Positions 36,420 through 45,011 of a stretch of 64,000 nucleotides of DNA are shown here, in pieces. The stretch lies in contig CAXUDB010000002.1 in NCBI GenBank assembly GCA_964249755.1, forward strand, positions 1,054,001 to 1,118,000. The letters are read 5' to 3'. Numbering within the stretch: the first letter of the stretch is position 1; each line of letters begins with the position of its first letter. The notes under the pieces are model-generated. The model did not search any database. It had not been told where the DNA came from and saw only the letters and a list, made by a program, of their open reading frames with translations. The position numbers and the translations under genes are program-made. The stretch comes from Ilyomonas sp964249755. Lineage in GTDB: Bacteria > Bacteroidota > Bacteroidia > Chitinophagales > Chitinophagaceae.

Positions 36420-36840
36420 AATTTGTATGATTTATAAAATGATGAGTGAGTAATGGCAAATGGCGATGGCAATGCGTGAGCAAGATAGTCGTTTCGGAGA
36501 GATGAAAGATGATATTTTTTTACGGAGATGTTTGTTACTCTTTCTGGCTTTTGCCTTTTAAGAAATTGCATTTTGAATAACACGCTAATAAGATGTCAAT
36601 ACGTCTTGCTTGATTCCGCAATTGCCCTCGACATTGTTATCATAGAAGATTCCTGCGAGGGATTTATGCAGAATCTGATGTTTGTGATTTGATACAGTTG
36701 AAATAATAAGAGCGCTTTATAATTAGCAAGAGGTTTAACGCCTCGAGATCAGATTTTGCACAAAGCCATAGCAAGAGTGATTATACTACAAAACATTATT
36801 GAGGGCAATTACGGAGTTACGAATGCCGCTTGCATTTGCT
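36420..36840. other. 421-bp gap with an imperfect long-range inverted repeat
   Basis: No coding frame is supported; a 67-codon plus-strand frame at 36756-36959 overlaps the YciI gene on the opposite strand. An imperfect inverted repeat lies at 36614-36637 and 36793-36816, sharing the core AATTGCCCTC. Confidence 0.4.
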
Positions 36841-37131
36841 TCAAACCTCCGCCACGCGAAACGGCAACACTGATATTTCATTCCACACGCGATGAGTTTT
36901 ATATACATCGTCCTCAATCCAGTTCCAAACGCTTTGCTCATCGGGTAAAGAAAGAATGATAACAGAGCCTGCCATGTTTCCTTTTTCGTTCAGCAATGCA
37001 CCGCCAATAATGAAGATGCCCTTGCGCTTTTCTTCCCGCATTCTTTGGAGATGTGTTGATCGCACGGATAGCCTGCGGTTGAGCGCCTCGGCATCGGTAT
37101 GGTCTTTTGCATGGATTACAAACTGCGGCAT
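36841..37131 (-). CDS. YciI-like protein (96 aa)
   Basis: I chose the ATG at 37131, because the longer frame from 37329 would prepend 66 unrelated residues and run through the divergent NTF2-like gene. The protein shows the YCII-like pattern MPQFVIHAKD (strand), HLQRMREEKRKG (helix), GGALLNEKGNMAGSVIIL and a DDVYKTHRVW segment with a conserved His. The family is an alpha+beta dimeric fold, with unproven enzymatic roles in most cases. It is 54 bp from the divergent small NTF2-like gene. Confidence 0.75.
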   Translation of the reverse strand: MPQFVIHAKDHTDAEALNRRLSVRSTHLQRMREEKRKGIFIIGGALLNEKGNMAGSVIILSLPDEQSVWNWIEDDVYKTHRVWNEISVLPFRVAEV

Positions 37132-37185
37132 CGGTTGATTATTTTTGATTGTAAAAATGGGGAATATTTTTAAAGAAACAGGGCT

Positions 37186-37545
37186 ATGCAAGAAAGTATA
37201 ACACAGTATCAACGCCTCATACAAAAGCTCGATGCCGACTCGATTGCTTTGTTGTATACACCCAATGGAAGGATGGGAGAGATGGCAACGGGGCGCGATT
37301 CTATCCGTGCTTTTTTGTCCTCTTTTCAAAATATACAGGTGTTGTCGCAGCTGTCTACTTCTGATTCGTTGACATTGAATAAGAGTATGGCTTTACAGAA
37401 AGGGATTTATGTGCAGACAGATGTAATCTCGCACCGTGATACGATAACCGTTAAAGGAGAATATACTGCGCGGTGGCAATGGATGGACGATAGCTGGCAC
37501 ATCGAACAAATGGAAACAAAACCTTTAGATATGAAGAAGCAGTAA
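37186..37545 (+). CDS. SnoaL/DUF4440-like (NTF2 fold) protein (119 aa)
   Basis: A small cone-shaped NTF2-like protein: a helical start (MQESITQYQRLIQKLDADS), LYTPNGRMGEMATGRDSIRAFLSSF, and beta-strands ending WQWMDDSWHIEQMETKPLD. The family includes ketosteroid-isomerase-like proteins, but no catalytic residues can be assigned. There is no signal peptide. It is divergent from the YciI-like gene and its 3' end abuts (3 bp) the minus-strand amidase gene. Confidence 0.7.
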   Translation: MQESITQYQRLIQKLDADSIALLYTPNGRMGEMATGRDSIRAFLSSFQNIQVLSQLSTSDSLTLNKSMALQKGIYVQTDVISHRDTITVKGEYTARWQWMDDSWHIEQMETKPLDMKKQ

Positions 37546-37548
37546 AAC

Positions 37549-38940
37549 TTAAAAGAAAGGGGCACCCGTTGCAAAGCGGTTTACTCTATCCTGCAATCCA
37601 TTGTAACCGCCATTAATTTTTTTTGTCATGGCTTTAAAATGAATAAGGTTATCACCTTCATCAATGGGTCGGCTGATGTCTATGTTATCGGCAATTTCAT
37701 TCAGGTTTTTATGGTTCCAAAACCAGCCCGCACCCAGCGCAGCGTACTTCATTTGCTGCGGTGTGCACAGCTTTATGTTTTTCGCGCCGAGCAATTGTGG
37801 CTGCGTAACAAAATCTTCCCCGAAATCGTCGCTGATAGAAGCATAATTGGCGCGCCCAGTAATCTGTATCAACCCGCGCCCTTTAAAGCGAATGCCATCG
37901 CCGGGATGCGTGTTGCCTAAGTCTTTCCGGCCTTCATAAGCTTTGCCGCTGGCTAGTTCTTCCGTATAAAAAAGACCGCCGCTTTCATGACCTACCTGCG
38001 CTAAAAAACAAAGTAGCCGCGCGGGTGTATTAATGCGATACCGGAAGCAAGTATCTATCAAATAGGGCAGAAGTCCAGTTGCATAAGCGGAAATAGCACC
38101 TGTAGCGCTTTTTAACTGCAGCAAAGAGAGCGCATCATTTCCTACAGATGCGTTTATTGCTTGCAATGGCTGCGCTGCAATGGTGGATACCGCACCGCTC
38201 CAAAACCAATTGCCTTCGTTGGTAAAATACCATTTTCCATTACTGTTTATTTTCTCGCCTTCGTTGGTGTAGCCATCATAGGCAAGCTGTACATTAGCAG
38301 CAATGGCATTGATTGCAGGCTTGCGGGTATCCGGCTGGGGACGAAGATTGAGGCGGGTTTGCGTGGTGACTTTGCCCCTTTCTTCCACCTTAGTAAAAGA
38401 AGAGGGAACGATGATAGTGGTTGCTGTAGCAGTGCCGCCTGCTAGTGCAATAAGTTTATCTAAATCGGCTTTATGTCCGGGGCATGTTTTTAAAGAAAAA
38501 ATTTCGTGATGACCTACGATATGTTTGCGGTCAACAGGAATGCCCCACCGGGCACAGATGTCTTTGATGAGCGCTGCACTGGTGTTATACATTTCTTCCG
38601 TCCATTCCGAATTTTCACTGCCTTCATGTTCAATTCCAATGGTGTAATAGTTGGGATTGATGTATAAGTTATTACCTGCCCCTTTAATCAGTGGCCAGCT
38701 TGGCGCGTTTACACGACCGGCATGCCAGGCAGCATCGGTTTCAGAAACATAAGCATGTATCTCGCCGTTTTTACCAACGCCATAATGCGCCGAAACAGAC
38801 GAACGGGTATCTCTAAACCAGCTATCGGTGCCGGATAAACTGCCTGCCATAACGTGAACAACGATGGCTTCCGGACGAAAGTTTTTTCTGCCCTGTGTAA
38901 AGTTTGGAGATGGGACTGTAACGATATTCATGACGGTCAA
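37549..38940 (-). CDS. N-acetylmuramoyl-L-alanine amidase + GH19 (endolysin-like) protein, no signal peptide (463 aa)
   Basis: Domain order: amidase_2/PGRP (~1-160) with Zn ligands His29 (VVHVMAG), His144/145 (VGHHEI) and the C153/D159 segment (TCPGHKAD). A spacer with an SH3-like segment follows (~185-250, RLNLRPQPDTRKPA). The last domain is GH19 (~268-463) with the general acid Glu319 in HESGG, a second Glu near 327, and RFKGRGLIQITGRANY. Two distinct muralytic/chitinolytic cuts are therefore fused. No signal peptide or TM is seen at either start codon (MTVM... or MNIV...). It is the third gene of the minus-strand operon, starting 2 bp after the membrane gene. Confidence 0.9.
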   Translation of the reverse strand: MTVMNIVTVPSPNFTQGRKNFRPEAIVVHVMAGSLSGTDSWFRDTRSSVSAHYGVGKNGEIHAYVSETDAAWHAGRVNAPSWPLIKGAGNNLYINPNYYTIGIEHEGSENSEWTEEMYNTSAALIKDICARWGIPVDRKHIVGHHEIFSLKTCPGHKADLDKLIALAGGTATATTIIVPSSFTKVEERGKVTTQTRLNLRPQPDTRKPAINAIAANVQLAYDGYTNEGEKINSNGKWYFTNEGNWFWSGAVSTIAAQPLQAINASVGNDALSLLQLKSATGAISAYATGLLPYLIDTCFRYRINTPARLLCFLAQVGHESGGLFYTEELASGKAYEGRKDLGNTHPGDGIRFKGRGLIQITGRANYASISDDFGEDFVTQPQLLGAKNIKLCTPQQMKYAALGAGWFWNHKNLNEIADNIDISRPIDEGDNLIHFKAMTKKINGGYNGLQDRVNRFATGAPFF

Positions 38941-38942
38941 TT

Positions 38943-40358
38943 TTAACCTTGTGCAATGTTTGAATCGGTGGCTTCATCCGGCACCAGCAGCGGTTCATTT
39001 TCTCTGCCGATGTTATTATTTGTTGTAGTACTGCCGCCGATTGCATCGGAGGATGGCGTGACTATAGGCTTCGATTCATTAGCATCTGTTGCAGAGTTGG
39101 AAGCCGGCTTGGTTCCTGCAGCGCGGATGCTGATAAACTTGCTAAGCAGATCGAACCAGAAGGGCGCACCAAGCGTCATAGCAAAAGCGGTGATGAGCCA
39201 GCCCAGAAAGGAAGAACCCGGATCAAATTTATCATACACCAGCGGCGATATGGCATTGAGTTGCCGGTTGATGAATGAGAGTTGTTGTTGCGCCACAGTA
39301 TCCTTTACTTTCTGATTATCCAGGCTATCTTCTAATGCCTCTTTTTGTTTGCGTAGCGAATCGTACAATTTATATTTCGCGCTGGTGTGCCATCCCATTG
39401 CCATCACATAATTCGATTGCTCAATGTCGTCCTCTACTAAATCGTAAGCCTGGTCTAACAGTGTGTCGCCTGTAGTAAGAATGACTACTCTGCTTGTGTC
39501 GGCTGCGCCGGATTTTTTTCGCGATGTATCTCTCAACGCATTAATGGCAGCGCCATATTTCTGTTGTGATTGCATGGCTAATTGCACCATCTGGTTGCGC
39601 GCATCTTTGTCTTTCGACAGCACATGATATATCTTGATAGAATCTACATTGCCCCAGATGGCAATGATGAGACCGATGAAAAAAAGGATGCGCCGCACCT
39701 GCCGCTTATACCAACCGTTGGCGCGGTCCATGGTTTCGTTGTACCAGTTCTCCAACAAGGTGTTGAAAGCAGTCAAGTCTTTAGCGGAATCAATAAAAAT
39801 CTGTCGTAATTTATCTAATGTTTCAGGCTGTATTTCTGCCAGCACAGGATTTGTTTTTCCTGTTTCTATTAATGCTGCATTGGCATTGGGCTGCGCTGCA
39901 GTCACCATCGGGTAAAGCGTGTTGTAGATAGATAGCATGACGGGCAGAGAACCGTCATAATCTTTGCCGCGCAACAATTGAACGATGGTAGAAGAAAAGT
40001 TTTTGGGTTCGATATAAGAAGGCTTGCTGCGCGAGCTGTTGGGGCTAAGATATTTGATGGAAGGATGCTTGTAAAACGCTTTCGCTAGCGTGAAATCGGG
40101 CAGGCGGCAGGCAATGTTTTGAAGCTGCGCTTTGAAGGTATTGAGAATGCGCTCCACCGTTTTGCCCAGCAGCGATGTGCTTTGCAGAGCAACGGGTTTG
40201 CGGTCGTTCAGCATGAGGCGAATTGCTTTTACCAGCACTACTGCGCGAAGGTTAAGGAAGGAAGCGATCGTTTCCTGTATAATGCTTGCCAGAAGGCTAT
40301 ACAAGAGATAAACGAAGACTAACCCGATGAATACGTCAAGCGCTACGTTGCTCGTCAT
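38943..40358 (-). CDS. Large membrane protein of unknown function (471 aa)
   Basis: I do not recognise a named family. TM1 is ~9-37 (LVFVYLLYSLLASIIQETIASF), a second hydrophobic stretch is ~222-240 (ILFFIGLIIAIWGN), and a third is ~383-402 (FLGWLITAFAMTLGAPFWFDLL). The ~180-residue region between TM1 and TM2 is largely soluble and helical, with LPDFTLAKAFYKHP and KPSYIEPKNFSS. The region between TM2 and TM3 is highly charged and coiled-coil like. The last ~60 residues are low complexity (Ser/Thr/Asn/Asp/Glu). Flanked by two hydrolase genes at 38 bp and 2 bp, it is cotranscribed with them. Confidence 0.82.
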   Translation of the reverse strand: MTSNVALDVFIGLVFVYLLYSLLASIIQETIASFLNLRAVVLVKAIRLMLNDRKPVALQSTSLLGKTVERILNTFKAQLQNIACRLPDFTLAKAFYKHPSIKYLSPNSSRSKPSYIEPKNFSSTIVQLLRGKDYDGSLPVMLSIYNTLYPMVTAAQPNANAALIETGKTNPVLAEIQPETLDKLRQIFIDSAKDLTAFNTLLENWYNETMDRANGWYKRQVRRILFFIGLIIAIWGNVDSIKIYHVLSKDKDARNQMVQLAMQSQQKYGAAINALRDTSRKKSGAADTSRVVILTTGDTLLDQAYDLVEDDIEQSNYVMAMGWHTSAKYKLYDSLRKQKEALEDSLDNQKVKDTVAQQQLSFINRQLNAISPLVYDKFDPGSSFLGWLITAFAMTLGAPFWFDLLSKFISIRAAGTKPASNSATDANESKPIVTPSSDAIGGSTTTNNNIGRENEPLLVPDEATDSNIAQG

Positions 40359-40396
40359 GAGAATGAATTTATGAACTGGTGAATAGTTCTTACCTC

Positions 40397-41881
40397 TTAT
40401 TTAAACCATCTTTGGAAGAAAGTCCAGGCATTGTTTTGAAACACGTTCTGAATAATAAGATCAGAACCAATTTTGTTGAAATCATTCTTCAGCCTCGATG
40501 AATTGTTTTGCATATAGTTGAAGGCATGTCTTTCGAGGTAAGACTTCAGATCGGGATATTGTTCCACTGTCCAGAAGCTGTTGATCGGGTCAACGATGCC
40601 ATCATAATCGGAACCGATGCCGATGTTACTCCAGGCAGGCAAGCCATTGTTATCCAGCAGTTCACCGATGTATTGAATCTGCCGCCATACCAGTTCGCTG
40701 CGGTAGTGCATGATTTTATTTTTGAAGAAAGAATGCTTTACCCGCTTGATGGTTTCATCATTTGCCAGACGCCGCTCATCGAGCTGCAAGCCAATGATGC
40801 CGCCGCTTCTCGCCATCAGCAGCAGTTCATCATCGTAAAAATTAATCTCGCCGTTATTGAAGGTGTTACCTAAATCGGGATAACGCGAGACTGGTGTGTT
40901 CATATCAGGCAAGCCATTGGCAACGCCATGACTCATAAAAACAGGAATGTCGGGATAACTTGTTTCTCTTATCTTAAAAAATTCCTGCCTGCCGATTGGA
41001 CTCAAATGTTTGCAATCAATTAATATGCGGTTACCATCGGTGTTGTCCAAGAGTATATTGAGCACATCTTTACCTAACTCTGTAAAGCCTGTACCTAAGC
41101 CAACGCTTTGATCACACTTCTTCGCAATCACACCACGCAGGCTAAGGCTTTGTCCGCAGAGTTCATTATAAAAATGATGTGTCATACCAACAAACCATGG
41201 CTTGTGGGCAAGCTTCTTCAGGTCTCTTGCGTGTTGTTTCACATCCTCCGGATCCGCTTTGAGTTGAGTCGGACTTCTATCAGTATCCAAGCCGCAGTTC
41301 AATATGTGCAATCCCTCAATAGATGGAATGACAGCAATGTTTACCGGCGCGCCGCTTTGCTCTGCAATGATGGTTTCGTTTTCATCTATCACAGCTTTCA
41401 ACTCAGTAAAATTTTTTACAATTATATACTTGTATTTGTTGCCATCAATATTTACCGGCTTGTTGTGCATTGACTGCAAAAAAGAAATTTCTAACTGAAG
41501 GTCTGCCCAATAATCTTTCATACTTTGAATGGCATCAATACGCGGTTTGCCGAGTTCGGTGGCGAAGTCGGCTAAGATATCGGAGATAAAACCCTTGCCC
41601 AGCTTGTTATTGAAGAACCATTTCTCAATGCTTCCCATTCCGATGGCTATCACCCAAAGTCGGCCGTAAGATGCCGCCGTGAAATTGGATTGCGAGAATT
41701 TAGTAAGACTACCTAATTCATTCAACAGCTTATCCGTAAGTGATGCCGGATCGTAGAACCACATGCTGGTTTTGTCGCCAACGCTGGTGCTTTGTTTGCC
41801 ATTGTTTTTAGAGAATGTTTTGGCTAATGGCTTATACGATGCATGGGTATGGATGTCAATGGAAAAATCAATGTTGGGCAT
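40397..41881 (-). CDS. Metal-dependent amidohydrolase, membrane-dipeptidase (M19)-like (494 aa)
   Basis: Candidate metal and catalytic residues are spread as in M19/amidohydrolase barrels: HTH at 11-13 (DIHTHAS), Glu189 (SIEGLH), His235/His236 (MTHHFYN), His292 (DCKHLSP), His318 (SHGV) and Asp425 (IGSDYDG). The family removes dipeptides or hydrolyses amide bonds. At 494 residues, with a ~180-residue N-terminal portion containing insertions, it is longer than standard M19 enzymes (~330-400). There is no signal peptide or TM. It is the first gene of the three-gene operon with the membrane protein and the amidase/GH19 gene. Its exact substrate is unknown. Confidence 0.85.
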   Translation of the reverse strand: MPNIDFSIDIHTHASYKPLAKTFSKNNGKQSTSVGDKTSMWFYDPASLTDKLLNELGSLTKFSQSNFTAASYGRLWVIAIGMGSIEKWFFNNKLGKGFISDILADFATELGKPRIDAIQSMKDYWADLQLEISFLQSMHNKPVNIDGNKYKYIIVKNFTELKAVIDENETIIAEQSGAPVNIAVIPSIEGLHILNCGLDTDRSPTQLKADPEDVKQHARDLKKLAHKPWFVGMTHHFYNELCGQSLSLRGVIAKKCDQSVGLGTGFTELGKDVLNILLDNTDGNRILIDCKHLSPIGRQEFFKIRETSYPDIPVFMSHGVANGLPDMNTPVSRYPDLGNTFNNGEINFYDDELLLMARSGGIIGLQLDERRLANDETIKRVKHSFFKNKIMHYRSELVWRQIQYIGELLDNNGLPAWSNIGIGSDYDGIVDPINSFWTVEQYPDLKSYLERHAFNYMQNNSSRLKNDFNKIGSDLIIQNVFQNNAWTFFQRWFK

Positions 41882-42339
41882 GTTGCTATCGTTTATTGAA
41901 CAAAGAATGTTTGTTTTTTCTTTAGTCGCAGTCTTTTACAAAAAGGAAGTGGCTTAGCTATTCGCTTCCATTAAGTTTCATCTTAACCTCTTCCCATCAT
42001 TGCTAACTTCTGATATTTGTTCCATACACGAACCGGAAATAGTTTCGGATTCTTTTGCCTGTCTAATATTATGAGAAGGAGCCTTTTTACACGACGTTGT
42101 CACGACACATCAAACCTACTATTTATTTCTTTTTTTAAAAGCGCTTCCTTTACAGATTTTCTAGCTTGCTTTACTGATAAAAAAATTTTTTTGATGCTAT
42201 CACTTTAATCTTTCTACCTTTAGTATACAGACCTGGTACCTGTTCCGGTAGCTTGTTTTCTTCGCAGCTTGTTCTTCTTCTATCGCATTGGTTTTATTTA
42301 GTAAAGTCTGTCTTCCTCAGCACAATAAAACCTGTCTAT
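41882..42339. other. 458-bp divergent region with candidate promoters
   Basis: No coding frame is supported. A TTG at 42191-42193 and TACCTTTA at 42215-42222 are separated by 21 nt, a plausible promoter for the plus-strand membrane protein gene, with a leader of ~110 nt. A long A/T palindrome lies just upstream, near 42180. Confidence 0.4.
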
Positions 42340-42765
42340 ATGAATTACGATTACACCCAAAGCGACTTATCCCGCGGCGTCCTCAGCGGGTTGTATTCCG
42401 GTATTGTCGCTACCGTTCTCAACATGATATTTGTGTATGTATACCGTTATCTCACTTCGTTTCAGGATTTCAACGGGATAGATGTAACGGTGATTGTGTT
42501 TGGTACTTTGCTGCTCTCGTTAGCATGCGGCATCGTGTTTTATTTCTTTGTTTATTATTCAAAAAAAGGTATTCCGGCTTATCGTATTGCCGTGGCAATG
42601 GTAACGCTGGTCATCATTTTTGCGGGGCTTTACCTGAGAAGATCGGTAGTAGGCGATGTGCCTATAGAATTTCGTGTAATTGTTATTATTACGCAAGTCA
42701 TTATTGGCGGCCTAGCGGCGTTTCTGATTCCTTACCTGTTCCGCCACGATAAAATAATTAGCTGA
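42340..42765 (+). CDS. Four-TM membrane protein, unknown (141 aa)
   Basis: I chose the ATG at 42340 (MNYDYTQSDLSRGVLSG), because a longer frame from 42253 adds 29 residues of doubtful hydrophobic sequence. Four hydrophobic segments follow: LYSGIVATVLNMIFVYVY, VIVFGTLLLSLACGIVFYFFVYY, IAVAMVTLVIIFAGLYL and VIVIITQVIIGGLAAFLIPYLF. No family was recognised. It is probably an inner-membrane protein. Confidence 0.65.
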   Translation: MNYDYTQSDLSRGVLSGLYSGIVATVLNMIFVYVYRYLTSFQDFNGIDVTVIVFGTLLLSLACGIVFYFFVYYSKKGIPAYRIAVAMVTLVIIFAGLYLRRSVVGDVPIEFRVIVIITQVIIGGLAAFLIPYLFRHDKIIS

Positions 42766-43140
42766 AGTTTGAGTATGAAGTTATTTGCAATGGTTTGTTG
42801 ACGCGATTAGTGAAAGATTGTATTGTCATTTGTTTCCCATACAGTGTTGGGACTGCTAACAGCGCCTTTTGATTTAACAAACTATTTGACGCTTTTGTGC
42901 AGAAGCTGGGTGATTGTCGCAAATGCTGTTGGAATGATTAGAGTTCTGCATAGTAAGTACAATATCTAATTTGAACAATAAAGATCTGAGCCTGCACAAA
43001 ATCCTGTAAGGGTGATTTGTGATTAAACAATGCTGGTAATAATAGTGGAATCAGGATAACCATGTCTAACACTTTATATCTTACATTATTCATCACCTTA
43101 AAACCGCATTACAATTGCATATCTTACTTTTGCATCCCTC
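42766..43140. other. 375-bp intergenic region upstream of the pterin genes
   Basis: There is no coding frame, tRNA or repeat that I can support. It ends in the strong -7-like box in front of the first queD-like gene. Confidence 0.45.
43125..43132 (+). promoter_or_regulatory. -7 box directly in front of the first PTPS/QueD-like gene
   Basis: TACTTTTG matches TAnnTTTG exactly and ends 8 nt before the ATG at 43141. If it is used, the mRNA would be leaderless or nearly so. Confidence 0.5.
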
Positions 43141-43551
43141 ATGGTTTATCTTACAAGAGTAGAGCACTTTAATGCCGCGCATAAACTGTATAACCCGCAA
43201 TGGAGCCGCGAGCAAAATGAAAATGTGTTTGGCGTATGCGCCAACGAGAACTGGCATGGACACAACTTCAATCTGCACATAACAGTAAAAGGCGAACCGG
43301 AAAAAGACACAGGTTTTTTGATGGATGCCAAAAAATTAAGCCAATTGATTAATGAACATGTTGTTGAACAATTAGACCACAAAAATCTGAACCTCGATGT
43401 CCCTTTCCTGCAAGGCACCATGTGCACGACCGAAAACTTAGCCATTGCCATCTGGCAGCAACTCTCTCTGCACATTACAGGAAACGCCAAACTGCATTGC
43501 GTCCGGTTGTTTGAAACGCCAAAAATTTATGTTGATTACTTCGGCGACTAA
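43141..43551 (+). CDS. 6-pyruvoyl-tetrahydropterin synthase / 6-carboxytetrahydropterin synthase (QueD) family, copy 1 (136 aa)
   Basis: A T-fold enzyme with the zinc His ligands His14, His39 and His41 (FNAAHK, WHGHNFNL) and a conserved Cys33 (GVCANENWHGH) on the catalytic strand. The C-terminal side has LDHKNLNLDVPF and a Glu near the end (RLFETPKIY). QueD enzymes convert dihydroneopterin triphosphate to 6-carboxytetrahydropterin for queuosine, while PTPS proper supplies biopterin. Sequence alone does not separate these. It is the first of a tandem pair, 180 bp ahead of copy 2. Confidence 0.9.
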   Translation: MVYLTRVEHFNAAHKLYNPQWSREQNENVFGVCANENWHGHNFNLHITVKGEPEKDTGFLMDAKKLSQLINEHVVEQLDHKNLNLDVPFLQGTMCTTENLAIAIWQQLSLHITGNAKLHCVRLFETPKIYVDYFGD

Positions 43552-43731
43552 TGATTGTAGTGCAATTGTCATAAGCCATTTTCTAAACACTTTATTTGCT
43601 GTTTTAGAAGTAAATTTGTGTATTGGATAGCAAATGGCTAATCTCTCTTTGCACGTGGTTTTGGTCAGCACACTTCTGGCGCATCCACCGCAGTTAGCTA
43701 AGGTTCATTTGTAAAAATATTCTCTTCATTC

Positions 43732-44142
43732 ATGCCGGAAGTTGCCGTTTTCAGAGTAGAACAATTTAATGCTGCCCACCGCTTATTCGTGCCGGACTGG
43801 AGCGATGAAAAAAACGCTTTTGTGTTTGGCAAATGCAGCAATCCCAACTATCATGGGCATAATTACAAACTGGTGGTGAAAGTAACCGGCGAGCCGGACA
43901 CAACAACGGGTTTTGTGATTGATTTAAAAAAGCTAAGTGATATTATCAAAAATGAGGTGCTGTTGCGGTTCGACCATAAGAACCTGAATTTAGATACACA
44001 AGAATTTAAGCATCTGAATCCGACCGCAGAGAATATTGCCATTACCATTTACAATTTATTGCAGGATAAAATAGGAACGGAATTCGCGTTAAAAATTACA
44101 TTGTATGAAACAGAAAGAAACTTTGTGGAATATCCAGCCTGA
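43732..44142 (+). CDS. 6-pyruvoyl-tetrahydropterin synthase / QueD family, copy 2 (136 aa)
   Basis: A paralog of the preceding gene with the same 136-residue length and layout: AAHRLF (His16), KCSNPNYHGHNYKL (Cys35, His41, His43), FDHKNLNLDTQEF and a Glu near the C-terminus (YETERNF). The substrate-facing loops (PDWSDEKNAFVFGK versus PQWSREQNENVFGV) differ moderately between the copies. The stop codon overlaps the start of folE by 38 bp, so the two are translationally linked. Confidence 0.9.
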   Translation: MPEVAVFRVEQFNAAHRLFVPDWSDEKNAFVFGKCSNPNYHGHNYKLVVKVTGEPDTTTGFVIDLKKLSDIIKNEVLLRFDHKNLNLDTQEFKHLNPTAENIAITIYNLLQDKIGTEFALKITLYETERNFVEYPA

Positions 44143-44830
44143 TGAAAAAGGCCAGCGGCTTGAACTCAGCGATATTACCATTGACGAAATAGGCGAGGAC
44201 CATATTACCACTTCAGTGAACACGCCTCTTAAAGAAAATGCCTTTGCCAAAACTGATGATGAAAAAATAGCGATCATCGAAAAGCATTTTGCAGCTATTA
44301 TGGACACGTTAGGTCTTGACTTAACCGATGATAGCCTGCGCGGAACACCTAAGCGGGTTGCCAAAATGTATGTGCAGGAAATTTTCAGCGGGTTAAATCC
44401 TGACAACAAACCGGCGGCCACCTTGTTTGAAAACAAGTATAAATACAACCAGATGCTGGTGGAAAAAGACATCTCTTTCTACAGCAATTGCGAGCATCAT
44501 TTTGTGCCTATTTATGGCAAGGCGCATGTGGCCTATATTAGCAGCGGCAAAGTGATTGGATTAAGTAAACTTAACCGTTTTGTCCAGTACTTCGCCAAGC
44601 GACCGCAGGTGCAGGAGCGGCTTACCGTGCAAATAGGCAAAGAATTGCAGAAAATATTATCTACCGACGATGTTGCGGTGGTGATAGATGCGAAGCATCT
44701 CTGTGTTGCTAGCCGTGGTATTAATGATACTAGTTCGGCCACCGTTACAGCTTTCTACGGAGGTAAGTTTAAAGATGAAGCAACAAAGCAGGAATTCTTA
44801 AAGTATATAGATATGCGGACGGCTGATTAA
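44105..44830 (+). CDS. folE: GTP cyclohydrolase I (241 aa)
   Basis: Converts GTP to dihydroneopterin triphosphate, the common precursor for folate and for the QueD/PTPS reaction. Zinc and catalytic residues lie in SNCEHHFVP (Cys129, His131/132) and HLCVASRG. SLRGTPKRVAKMYVQEIFSGLNP and VIGLSKLNRFVQYFAKRPQVQERLT are family hallmarks. The N-terminal ~25 residues are an extension common in Bacteroidota. The 38-bp overlap with the upstream PTPS-like gene, and the metabolite flow (FolE product into PTPS), point to one pathway unit. A strong terminator follows. Confidence 0.96.
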   Translation: MKQKETLWNIQPDEKGQRLELSDITIDEIGEDHITTSVNTPLKENAFAKTDDEKIAIIEKHFAAIMDTLGLDLTDDSLRGTPKRVAKMYVQEIFSGLNPDNKPAATLFENKYKYNQMLVEKDISFYSNCEHHFVPIYGKAHVAYISSGKVIGLSKLNRFVQYFAKRPQVQERLTVQIGKELQKILSTDDVAVVIDAKHLCVASRGINDTSSATVTAFYGGKFKDEATKQEFLKYIDMRTAD

Positions 44831-44850
44831 CTGGAATGGATCAATATTTT

Positions 44851-44884
44851 AAAAGCCTTTTACCATTGGTAAAAGGCTTTTTTG
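44851..44884 (+). terminator. Terminator after folE
   Basis: AAAAGCCTTTTACC, an ATT loop, GGTAAAAGGCTTTT and a T-run form a stem of about 14 bp. Confidence 0.9.
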
Positions 44885-45011
44885 TTGGTTACTTTTAGAC
44901 TCGTTTAGCAAAATTTCAGTAGCTGTTAAGATTTTATTTTAAGGAATGTGAGGAATGAATGGCACAGTTATTGGCAAGTGGGCCTTATTCTCTCATGCTA
45001 AAATAAAAACT

